From the NCBI GenBank assembly GCA_013349735.1, contig DUZC01000078.1, positions 1 through 8,379 on the forward strand: DNA of 8,379 nt, written 5' to 3'. Shown one piece after another: positions 1-5,584 of the stretch; positions within the stretch are counted from its first letter, which is position 1, and the number at the start of each line of letters is the position of its first letter. Source of the stretch: Rhodospirillaceae bacterium (GTDB taxonomy: Bacteria > Pseudomonadota > Alphaproteobacteria > Rhodospirillales > Magnetospirillaceae). Both the position numbers and the translations under genes were made by a program. The notes beneath the pieces were generated by a model. That model made no database searches. It saw only the letters and a list, made by a program, of their open reading frames with translations, and was not told the origin of the DNA.

Positions 1-25
1 CAAAGCCCGGTTTGACGGGTTAGGT

Positions 26-409
26 TCAATTTACGACGGATGCTTGATAGGGGCGGATCAGGCAATCCGCTGGTATACCCCATTCTCTGTTGAGCTTCCA
101 AGCCATCGCCATGGTGAGCGGGCGCTTGCGAGAAAGCACTTCAGACGCCCGCGATCGCGACCCAAGAAGTGCGGCTAGGTCTTTTTGGCCATAACCAGTT
201 TGTTGCATACGAGCCTTGATCGCCTCGACAGGGTCAGGCGGATCGATTGGCCAATGCTTGGCCTCGTAATCCGCAATAACCAGTGCCAATAGATCAAAGC
301 GATCCGCTTCAACAGTGCCTGGCATAGGTTCACGATCAAAATACGGTTCGATCTCTTTCAGGGCGACTTCATAGTCCGTTTCAGAATGTATCGGGCGAAT
401 ATCCATCAT
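26..409 (-). CDS. higA: HigA-type antitoxin, XRE-family helix-turn-helix protein
   Basis: This 127-residue protein is the likely antitoxin of a type II toxin-antitoxin pair. It would bind and neutralise the HigB toxin and repress the shared promoter. Residues about 1-60 are acidic and rich in Asp/Glu, as in the N-terminal part of E. coli-type HigA. Residues about 64-117 form a helix-turn-helix domain, visible as QKDLAALLGSRSRASEVLSR followed by LT.AMAWKLNREWGIP. The ATG at 409 overlaps the toxin stop in an ATGA, so translation is probably coupled. A second ATG follows immediately at 406 and could also serve. Toxin-first order with a longer HTH antitoxin is the hallmark of higBA and differs from most relBE pairs. 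Function is inferred from family resemblance and context; confidence is high for the family. Confidence 0.88.
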   Translation of the reverse strand: MMDIRPIHSETDYEVALKEIEPYFDREPMPGTVEADRFDLLALVIADYEAKHWPIDPPDPVEAIKARMQQTGYGQKDLAALLGSRSRASEVLSRKRPLTMAMAWKLNREWGIPADCLIRPYQASVVN

Positions 410-702
410 ACGGTCTCCGCATCAATCTTATCGTACTCTGCATGCGTTCCAACGAATTTCACCAAAACGCGTTTGAAGCTGTAGGACACTCGCACCACTA
501 AACGGTATTTATTGCCGGACAGATCAAAAATCACTCGGTTGTCACCGACAAAATCAACTGTCGCGCCAAATTGATCCTTGATGTCCGTTGGTGTTCGCCA
601 ATCGGCCCTTGCAACCTGAGAATACCAAACCTTGATCGGTGTCTCGGATTGAGCGTGCCTCTCCCAGAATTGGCGAAGGGTACGTAGGGCGACGACCTGC
701 AT
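406..702 (-). CDS. higB: HigB-type toxin, RelE-like mRNA interferase
   Basis: This 98-residue basic protein resembles the HigB toxin family related to E. coli HigB, which are ribosome-dependent mRNA endonucleases that inhibit translation. The visible family signature is the C-terminal half: a strand with IFDLSGNKYRLVVRV at residues 58-72, then VLVKFVGTHAEYDKID at 79-94. The conserved T86-H87...Y90 lies where the family's terminal TH..YD motif is found. Length is normal (about 95-105 aa). It is the first gene of the pair; its TGA overlaps the antitoxin ATG. No good Shine-Dalgarno sequence precedes the ATG at 702, which would suit low toxin translation. A 17-bp inverted repeat begins 16 bp upstream of the start. 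The pair sits downstream of znuB on the same strand but behind 174 bp of non-coding DNA, so it probably has its own promoter. Confidence 0.87.
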   Translation of the reverse strand: MQVVALRTLRQFWERHAQSETPIKVWYSQVARADWRTPTDIKDQFGATVDFVGDNRVIFDLSGNKYRLVVRVSYSFKRVLVKFVGTHAEYDKIDAETV

Positions 703-718
703 AACTAAAGGCTACCAT

Positions 719-735
719 GTTCCCAATTGGGGAAC
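719..735. promoter_or_regulatory. Inverted repeat upstream of higB, candidate HigA operator
   Basis: The sequence GTTCCC-AATTG-GGGAAC has perfect 6-bp arms around a 5-bp centre. It lies 16 bp upstream of the higB start codon, where an autorepressing HTH antitoxin would bind. Surrounding DNA is AT-rich on the upstream side (736-760), consistent with a promoter, but no convincing -35/-10 pair could be fixed. The role as operator is inference from position and symmetry. Confidence 0.6.
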
Positions 736-797
736 AACAAAAATACTTTAAACCAAAAGGGGCCGAAGGTGCTTTTATCCTCCAGACGCCGCCGGTT

Positions 798-824
798 GGC
801 AAACCTGGCATACCAGGCATTGCC
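798..824. other. Imperfect hairpin in the 174-bp higB-znuB gap
   Basis: GGCAA (798-802) pairs with TTGCC (820-824), and inside it CCTGG (804-808) pairs with CCAGG (813-817) around a CATA loop, with small internal bulges. It lies about 50 bp beyond the znuB stop in the direction of znuB transcription, where a terminator or 3' processing signal would be expected. There is no T-run on either side, so it is not a canonical intrinsic terminator. The rest of 736-876 shows no gene. Confidence 0.4.
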
Positions 825-876
825 GGAAATTTCTCGTCCTCAGGGAATTCCAGCCGCTGGTAAGTCTCAGATCCTT

Positions 877-1752
877 TTACGAGCGCAAATGAGAGCGCCG
901 TAAAAAATGAATCAAAAGGCTGTCGCGACGACCAAAAAACAGGGAAAGCAGATAAAACAGCCCCGCCGTCAAGACGATGGCCGGACCGGAAGGCCAATCA
1001 AAGCGAAAAGACAGCACCAATCCGATATAGCCGGCACAAAAAGCCACCAAAGTGGCCAAACCGATCAAAGACCAGACCTGTCCGACCCAGAAGCGGGCGC
1101 CGATTGCCGGCAACATCATTAAGCCGACCGCCATCAGGGTTCCCAGGGCCTGAAAACCCGCCACCATGTTCAACACCACCAGGACCAGAAAAATGGTGTG
1201 ATAAGCCCCACCCTGACCCTTGAGGGTGCGGAGAAAGGTCGGATCAAAACATTCCGCCACCAGACCACGAAAAATCAGCGCAAAGACGATCAGGCTTACG
1301 GCCGTTACGGCCGCCATCAGCAGCAAGGATCCGTCGTCAACACCAAGAATACTGCCAAACAGCACATGCATCAGATCGATACTGTTGCCATGGGTCGAGA
1401 CCAGCAACACACCGAGCGCCAGGGAAATCATAAAAAAGGAGGCAAAACTGGCATCCTCTTTCTGGGCCGTCAGCCGGCTGACCAGCCCCGAAACCAAGGC
1501 GACGGCCAGACCGGCAAGAAATCCCCCCAGGCTCATGGCCGGCAAGGATAGCCCCGAGATCATGAATCCCACCGCAGCGCCGGGAAGCACCGAATGGGCC
1601 ATGGTATCGCCGATCAAACTCATCCGACGCAGGACCAGAAAGACCCCTACCGGGCCCGAACCCAAGGCCAAAGCCAGGCAGGCAACCAAAGCCCGGCGCA
1701 TAAACGCGAAATCGGCAAAGGGCCCGACCAGCCAATCATAAACCAGGGTCAT
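877..1752 (-). CDS. znuB: Zinc/manganese ABC transporter permease (ABC-3 family)
   Basis: This 291-residue, very hydrophobic protein is the membrane channel of a metal-ion importer of the ZnuB/MntB/TroC family (cluster 9 ABC importers). It would form a dimer in the inner membrane and take Zn2+ (or Mn2+) from the periplasmic binding protein ZnuA. Several membrane segments are visible between residues about 20 and 272. The family motif around LRRMSLIGDTMAHSVLPGAA (41-60) is clear, as is the GTLMAVGLMMLPA segment (204-216) near the coupling region. Length is typical or slightly long, with a basic C-terminal tail (RRDSLLIHFLRRSHLRS). The ATG at 1752 overlaps the znuC stop by 4 bp (ATGA), so translation is probably coupled. 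It ends the minus-strand znu operon and would be co-regulated with znuC by the Zur-like sites at 2631-2704. Confidence 0.93.
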   Translation of the reverse strand: MTLVYDWLVGPFADFAFMRRALVACLALALGSGPVGVFLVLRRMSLIGDTMAHSVLPGAAVGFMISGLSLPAMSLGGFLAGLAVALVSGLVSRLTAQKEDASFASFFMISLALGVLLVSTHGNSIDLMHVLFGSILGVDDGSLLLMAAVTAVSLIVFALIFRGLVAECFDPTFLRTLKGQGGAYHTIFLVLVVLNMVAGFQALGTLMAVGLMMLPAIGARFWVGQVWSLIGLATLVAFCAGYIGLVLSFRFDWPSGPAIVLTAGLFYLLSLFFGRRDSLLIHFLRRSHLRS

Positions 1753-2489
1753 GCGGCCCCGCGGCAGATATCGGCATCGACGTCCCAGGCTTCGCTCATG
1801 GCCCGTGCGGCCAACAAATTCTCGGAAGTCAGCACCGTTGGCGTCGCCCCCCAGGCAACCAGCTCGCGCGCCATCAGCAGGGCCTGTGGAAAATGGCGCC
1901 GGACCTGTTCGAAATCATGCAGCACGGCGATAATGGTCCGTCCTTCGCCATGCCAGCGCTCGACCAGCCGCAGCAGATCCTTGGTGGTGCGGGTGTCAAT
2001 GGCGGTAAAGGGCTCGTCAAGCAGGATCAGACGGCTGTCGGCCACCATCAGACGGGCAAAAAGCACCCGCTGGCGTTGTCCGACACTTAAGGAGCCGAAG
2101 GCCCGGTCCGCGAATCCATCGAGACCGACGCTGGACAGAGCGGCATGGCTTTGCTGATGCAGAGCCTTGTTGATCGCTCGAAAGGGACCGACCCGATGCC
2201 AATGGCCCATCTGGATCACATCAAGGACCGAGATCGGGAAAGTCTCATCAATGGCCTGATATTGCGGCAGATAACTGACGTCATGACGAGCGATGCCATC
2301 GAACAGCATCTTGCCTTCCGCCGGCTTCTTTAAGCCGGCAAGGGCTTGCAACAAACTGCTCTTTCCGGCGCCATTGGGTCCGATCACCGCCGTCAGACTG
2401 CCTTTGGCAAAAGCGCCCGACAGATGATGAACCGCGGGATGCCGATCATAGGCAAGGGTGAGGTCTTGCAAGGCAATCATCGGCTGCAT
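1749..2489 (-). CDS. znuC: Zinc ABC transporter ATP-binding protein
   Basis: This 246-residue ATPase powers the ZnuB permease from the cytoplasmic side. All nucleotide-binding motifs are present: Walker A GPNGAGKSS (37-45), Q-loop Q76, signature LSVGQ (134-138), Walker B LILLDEP (154-160, with D158 and E159) and H-loop H191. The reading frame is open upstream to 2531. The ATG at 2489 is preferred because a GGGGG Shine-Dalgarno-like run (2499-2503) sits 9 nt before it and the ZnuC-type N-terminus begins there (IALQDLTLAYD). A second ATG at 2480 is possible. With this start, the stop codon of a small membrane-protein gene lies only 2 bp upstream. The stop overlaps the znuB start. Metal specificity cannot be read from the ATPase itself; zinc is inferred from the Zur-like promoter sites. 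Confidence 0.93.
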   Translation of the reverse strand: MQPMIALQDLTLAYDRHPAVHHLSGAFAKGSLTAVIGPNGAGKSSLLQALAGLKKPAEGKMLFDGIARHDVSYLPQYQAIDETFPISVLDVIQMGHWHRVGPFRAINKALHQQSHAALSSVGLDGFADRAFGSLSVGQRQRVLFARLMVADSRLILLDEPFTAIDTRTTKDLLRLVERWHGEGRTIIAVLHDFEQVRRHFPQALLMARELVAWGATPTVLTSENLLAARAMSEAWDVDADICRGAA

Positions 2490-2491
2490 CG

Positions 2492-2608
2492 TCAATGCCC
2501 CCAGCCTAAAGCCCAGAAAACCGCCAGCCACAAGACCAGAATCGCCGCCAAAGCCACTGCCAAACGCTGCCCCAAACCCCAGGAAAAAGGTGAAAGTTCC
2601 GAATGCAA
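2492..2608 (-). CDS. Small single-pass membrane protein, first gene of the znuCB operon
   Basis: This 38-residue gene is too short for most gene callers and starts with TTG at 2608. A perfect GGAGG (2615-2619 on the minus strand) lies 6 nt upstream of the TTG, which is ideal spacing. The product begins MHSELSPFSWGLGQR and continues as one uninterrupted hydrophobic helix rich in Ala, Leu, Val and Trp (about 16-35), ending GWGH. That is the layout of a one-helix inner-membrane peptide. The TGA stop is 2 bp before the znuC ATG, and the znuC ribosome-binding site lies inside its 3' end, so coupled translation is likely. An in-frame stop just upstream (about 2641) rules out a longer version. The closing GWGH offers one possible metal ligand, but function is unknown. 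It could be an accessory subunit of the importer or an upstream coupling peptide. I recognise no named family. Confidence 0.62.
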   Translation of the reverse strand: MHSELSPFSWGLGQRLAVALAAILVLWLAVFWALGWGH

Positions 2609-2630
2609 GGCGGGCCTCCGCAGGGGGACG

Positions 2631-2653
2631 GAAATGTTATGTTATAACAAAAC
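2631..2653. promoter_or_regulatory. Zur-box-like palindrome, znuCB side
   Basis: The 23-bp site starts GAAATGTTAT and continues TTATAAC, and closely fits the proteobacterial Zur operator pattern GAAATGTTATA-N-TATAACATTTC. The left half is exact; the right half departs mainly in its last AT-rich positions. It lies 12 bp upstream of the small-gene ribosome-binding site, so zinc-loaded Zur bound here would block the minus-strand operon. The consensus is recalled from comparative work on Zur regulons; binding is inferred. Confidence 0.75.
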
Positions 2654-2681
2654 AGTTTCTTCTCCGCCTGTCCAGGTTTAA

Positions 2682-2704
2682 GATATGTTATAATATAACA
2701 GTTG
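2682..2704. promoter_or_regulatory. Zur-box-like palindrome overlapping the znuA -10 element
   Basis: The site reads GATATGTTATAATATAAC and onward. It matches the 23-bp Zur pattern at nearly every position, and its core GTTATA-A-TATAAC is perfectly symmetric. A perfect TATAAT (2689-2694) is embedded in it, with no strong -35 about 17 bp upstream. Transcription would start near 2701, giving a leader of about 30 nt before znuA. Zinc-bound Zur on this site would directly hide the -10 element. Confidence 0.8.
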
Positions 2705-2731
2705 CCAAAACGACCGAGGAGTTCCGTTGAA

Positions 2732-3628
2732 ATGCGACGCTTTGCCGCTTTGATTTTGGCCTTGGCCGCCCAAATTTGGTTTTTGCCGGTCCAGGCGCAG
2801 GAAGCAAAACTGCCTGTGGTGGCAAGCTTCAGCATTCTGGGCGATATGGTGCGTCAAATCGGCGGCGATGCCGTCACGGTCAGGCAGCTGGTCGGCCCGG
2901 GCGAGGACGCCCATGTCTATCAGCCCCGTCCGGCGGATGTGAAAATGCTGAGCGAAGCCACTCTGGTGGTCGTCAATGGCCTGGGTCTGGAAGGATGGAT
3001 GGAACGGCTGATCCGCGCCTCGGGCTATCACGGGATAACGGTCATCAGCAGCGAGGGCATCAACCCGGCCTCTATGAAAAGTGAAGCCGGTAAAAGCCTG
3101 GCCGATCCCCATGCCTGGCAAGATCTTAAAAATGCTGAGATCTATATTCGCAATATTGAACAAGGATTGGTCCAGGTCGACCCGGCCCGGGCCGCGCTAT
3201 ACCATCAGAGGGCGGAAGCCTATCGCGCTCAAGTGATGGCTTTAGATAATTGGGTCCGCGAACAGATCGCCAAGGTTCCGGTTGATCAGCGCAAAATCAT
3301 CACCTCGCATGATGCTTTTGGCTATTTTGGTCGCGCCTATGGCATCCGCTTTCTGGCCCCGGCGGGATTAAGCACGGAAAGCGAGCCGACGGCCGCCCAG
3401 ATAGGAAAATTGATCAAACAAATTAAGCTCGAGGGTATCAAGGCACTGTTTATTGAAAACATGACCAATCCGCGCCTGATCGACATGCTGGCCAAGGAAA
3501 CCGGTGCGTTTGTTGGCGGAACATTATACTCCGATTCACTTTCGCTGGATGGTGGGGAAGCCGACAGCTATTTGAAAATGTTCGACCACAATGTTCCCCT
3601 GCTGATCAAATCCATGAAATTGAACTAA
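2732..3628 (+). CDS. znuA: Periplasmic zinc-binding protein of the metal ABC importer (TroA/ZnuA family)
   Basis: This 298-residue protein captures the metal in the periplasm and delivers it to ZnuB. The start is the ATG at 2732, preceded by GAGGAG (2716-2721) 10 nt upstream; an upstream TTG at 2702 lies inside the Zur-like site and is unlikely. Residues 1-22 form a signal peptide (MRR, hydrophobic core, VQA before QEAK). The mature protein has the two-lobed cluster 9 fold, with the expected metal ligands H61 (DAHVYQP), H127 (DPHAWQD), H193 (TSHDAF) and D268 (YSDSLS). The His/Asp-rich loop of E. coli-type ZnuA between the first two ligands is absent, as in AztC- and manganese-type proteins. 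Zinc is favoured because of the Zur-like boxes, but manganese is not excluded by the protein alone. It is divergent from znuCB. Confidence 0.9.
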   Translation: MRRFAALILALAAQIWFLPVQAQEAKLPVVASFSILGDMVRQIGGDAVTVRQLVGPGEDAHVYQPRPADVKMLSEATLVVVNGLGLEGWMERLIRASGYHGITVISSEGINPASMKSEAGKSLADPHAWQDLKNAEIYIRNIEQGLVQVDPARAALYHQRAEAYRAQVMALDNWVREQIAKVPVDQRKIITSHDAFGYFGRAYGIRFLAPAGLSTESEPTAAQIGKLIKQIKLEGIKALFIENMTNPRLIDMLAKETGAFVGGTLYSDSLSLDGGEADSYLKMFDHNVPLLIKSMKLN

Positions 3629-3784
3629 TTATTTTGACAGGCCAATCGCCGCAGCCATGCGGAAATCCATCGACCAAAAATCGAGGCCGTGTTAATGACG
3701 AGCCGTTTGGCGCCGGGAATGACTCACTTGGCGACATCGGCAACAAGAAAACAGACCTAACTATCGAGGCGGAAGGACAAGACC
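3629..3784. other. Intergenic region between znuA and the ferredoxin gene
   Basis: This 156-bp gap contains an exact TTGACA (3634-3639) just after the znuA stop, but no convincing -10 at 16-18 bp. A short hairpin CCGCA-GCCA-TGCGG (3649-3662) has no T-run. The promoter of the ferredoxin gene presumably lies here but could not be placed. No plausible small gene with a ribosome-binding site was seen. Confidence 0.4.
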
Positions 3785-4030
3785 ATGGCCCTGCTTATTA
3801 CTGAAGACTGCACCGGATGTGATGCCTGTGTTGCAGAATGTCCCAACAAGGCGATCAAGGCCGGCGCAGCAATTTATGTGATCGACCCCAATCGTTGCAC
3901 GGAATGCGTTGGTGCCCATGACGAGCCTCAGTGCAAGGTCGTCTGCCCGGCGGATTGCATTATCGGCGATCCCGCCCATGCTGAATCGCGCGATCAATTG
4001 CAGAAAAAGTACGAATCGCTGCGCGGCTGA
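3785..4030 (+). CDS. yfhL: YfhL-type ferredoxin with two [4Fe-4S] clusters
   Basis: This 81-residue soluble electron carrier starts at ATG 3785, with GGAAGG (3771-3776) 8 nt upstream. The first cluster motif is C9-x2-C12-x2-C15-x3-C19-P. The second has the longer spacing C38-x2-C41-x8-C50-x3-C54-P, typical of the Allochromatium/YfhL-type ferredoxins. By family convention C9, C12, C15 and C54 bind one cluster and C38, C41, C50 and C19 the other. The N-terminus MALLIT and the segments CTECVG and DPAH closely resemble E. coli YfhL. A further Cys (C58) follows the second motif and is not one of the eight ligands. The gene is monocistronic: a strong terminator follows it, and 156 bp of apparently non-coding DNA separates it from znuA. 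Its redox partner cannot be told from this window. Confidence 0.92.
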   Translation: MALLITEDCTGCDACVAECPNKAIKAGAAIYVIDPNRCTECVGAHDEPQCKVVCPADCIIGDPAHAESRDQLQKKYESLRG

Positions 4031-4052
4031 TCTCTGCCAGATCGGTCCGACC

Positions 4053-4082
4053 AAGGGCGCGGGTCATTCCCGCGCCCTTTTC
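4053..4082 (+). terminator. Intrinsic terminator after the ferredoxin gene
   Basis: A perfect 11-bp stem, AAGGGCGCGGG (4053-4063) with CCCGCGCCCTT (4069-4079), encloses a TCATT loop and runs into TTTTC. It lies 22 bp after the ferredoxin stop and would separate that transcript from trpB2. Confidence 0.9.
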
Positions 4083-4180
4083 ATTTGTGATAAAACCCCA
4101 TCGCAATTGTTGGCATCCGCACCCGCTTCGCGGTAAAAGCAAACGAGATTTTTCAGACCGGTTTGGGAACAGGAAGCGCT

Positions 4181-5545
4181 ATGGGCGACACGGTAAAATA
4201 TCTTTTGAGCGAAGAACGCACGCCAAAGGCTTGGTACAATCTTGTGGCCGATTTGCCCGTGCCGCCCCCGCCCCCCTTGCATCCGGGTACATTGCAGCCG
4301 CTCGGCCCCAGCGATCTGGCCCCCTTATTTCCCATGGAGATTATTCTCCAGGAAGTTTCGACAGAACGCTGGATCGACATTCCCGAACCTGTCCGTGAGA
4401 TTTACCGCCTATGGCGGCCGTCCCCGCTGATCCGTGCCCGCCGGCTGGAAAAAGCTCTGGATACGCCGGCCAAGATCTTCTTCAAATATGAAGGCGTCAG
4501 CCCGGCCGGCAGCCATAAGCCCAACACATCGGTGGCACAGGCTTTTTACAATCAGCAAGCGGGCGTCAAACGTCTGACAACCGAGACCGGGGCCGGTCAA
4601 TGGGGGTCCTCGCTGGCCTTCGCCGGCAGCTTGTTCGGACTCGAAGTTGAAATCTATATGGTCAAAATCAGCTATCAGCAGAAGCCTTATCGGCGCGCCC
4701 TGATGGAGACCTATGGCGCCACCTGCATCCCCAGCCCTTCGCCTTTGACCAATTCAGGACGGGCTATTCTTGCCGCAACACCGGAGAGCAGCGGATCCCT
4801 GGGAATTGCCATCTCCGAAGCGGTCGAAATGGCGGCACAACGGGACGACACCAAATATGCGCTGGGCTCGGTGCTGAACCATGTCCTGCTGCATCAGACC
4901 ATCATCGGCGAAGAGGCGATGCTGCAACTGGCCGATGCCGGCGCAGCACCGGATGTCGTCATCGGCTGCGCCGGTGGCGGCAGTAATTTCGCCGGTATCG
5001 CCTTTCCCTTCCTGCGCGAGAAACTGGCAGGCCGCTGCAGCGCCCGGGTAATTGCCGTCGAACCGACCGCCTGTCCCACGATGACCAAGGGGCGCTATGC
5101 CTATGATTTCGGCGACACCGCCCATTTGACGCCCCTGGTAAAAATGCACACGCTGGGTTCGACCTTCATGCCGCCAGGCTTTCATGCCGGTGGTTTGCGC
5201 TATCATGGCATGGCGCCCCTGGTCAGCCATGTCATCGAACAGGGGCTGGTCGAACCCAGGGCCTATGCCCAGACCGAATGTTTCAGCGCCGCCGTCCAAC
5301 TGGCCCGCGCCGAGGGGATCGTTGCAGCGCCGGAATCCAGCCATGCGGTGCGCGCCGCCATTGACGAAGCCTTGCGCTGCAAAGCATCGGGCAAAAGCGA
5401 GACCATCTTGTTCAACCTTTCCGGTCATGGTCATTTTGACATGCAGGCCTATACCGATTTTTTTGCCGGCAGCTTGAAAGACGTTGCTTTTGATCGGGCG
5501 GCTTTGGACAAGGCCTTGGCTGAACTGCCAAAGGTTCCCGCGTAA
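4181..5545 (+). CDS. trpB2: Tryptophan synthase beta-like PLP enzyme (TrpB2 type)
   Basis: This 454-residue cytoplasmic enzyme belongs to the TrpB2 branch of fold-type II PLP enzymes. TrpB enzymes join indole and serine to make tryptophan; some TrpB2 proteins act alone on free indole or deaminate serine. The PLP lysine is K113 in PAGSHKPN (108-115). The catalytic Glu is E135 in TETGAGQWGSS (134-144), the phosphate-cradling loop is CAGGGSNFAG (263-272), and the C-terminal motif is FNLSGHGHFDM (411-421). The Pro-rich N-terminal stretch (27-32, then LHPGTLQP) and the length, about 50 longer than canonical TrpB1, are also TrpB2 traits. The ATG at 4181 is preferred over an in-frame TTG at 4163 because AGGA (4171-4174) lies 6 nt before it. 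No trpA, trpF or other trp gene is adjacent, so a stand-alone role is likely. Confidence 0.92.
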   Translation: MGDTVKYLLSEERTPKAWYNLVADLPVPPPPPLHPGTLQPLGPSDLAPLFPMEIILQEVSTERWIDIPEPVREIYRLWRPSPLIRARRLEKALDTPAKIFFKYEGVSPAGSHKPNTSVAQAFYNQQAGVKRLTTETGAGQWGSSLAFAGSLFGLEVEIYMVKISYQQKPYRRALMETYGATCIPSPSPLTNSGRAILAATPESSGSLGIAISEAVEMAAQRDDTKYALGSVLNHVLLHQTIIGEEAMLQLADAGAAPDVVIGCAGGGSNFAGIAFPFLREKLAGRCSARVIAVEPTACPTMTKGRYAYDFGDTAHLTPLVKMHTLGSTFMPPGFHAGGLRYHGMAPLVSHVIEQGLVEPRAYAQTECFSAAVQLARAEGIVAAPESSHAVRAAIDEALRCKASGKSETILFNLSGHGHFDMQAYTDFFAGSLKDVAFDRAALDKALAELPKVPA

Positions 5546-5547
5546 TT

Positions 5548-5563
5548 GGCGGCCTGATCCGCC
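5548..5563 (+). other. Short hairpin between trpB2 and the cyclase gene
   Basis: GGCGG (5548-5552) pairs with CCGCC (5559-5563) around a 6-nt loop, 2 bp after the trpB2 stop. No T-run follows, so it is at most a weak terminator or stability element. The gap to the next gene is only 39 bp, and read-through is plausible. Confidence 0.35.
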
Positions 5564-5584
5564 GATAAGGCCGGTGTTTAAAAA

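Noticed and set aside
1..25. Possible weak hairpin (CCCG/CGGG) after higA
   Set aside because: The stem is only 4 bp, and the window edge cuts the sequence where a T-run would have to lie, so no terminator can be supported.
554..997. A 147-codon minus-strand open frame spanning the higB-znuB gap
   Set aside because: It overlaps higB and znuB heavily in another frame and shows no recognisable domain. The protein-like stretch in the gap (PAMPGMPGLPTGG) comes from the hairpin repeat.
1594..2157. A 187-codon plus-strand open frame opposite znuB and znuC
   Set aside because: Its composition is Arg/Ser/Gln-rich low-complexity, typical of a reverse-complement shadow, and the minus strand carries clear ABC transporter motifs.
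3634..3639. Exact TTGACA as a -35 element for the ferredoxin gene
   Set aside because: No acceptable -10 follows at 16-18 bp, and the site is about 150 bp from the start codon, so it was not called as a promoter.
3694..3759. A 21-codon plus-strand open frame upstream of the ferredoxin gene
   Set aside because: No Shine-Dalgarno sequence precedes it, it has no hydrophobic or domain pattern, and its length is expected by chance.
4754..5434. A 226-codon minus-strand open frame antisense to trpB2
   Set aside because: It is a long shadow frame, common in GC-rich DNA. The plus-strand gene has all TrpB2 motifs and the antisense product shows none.
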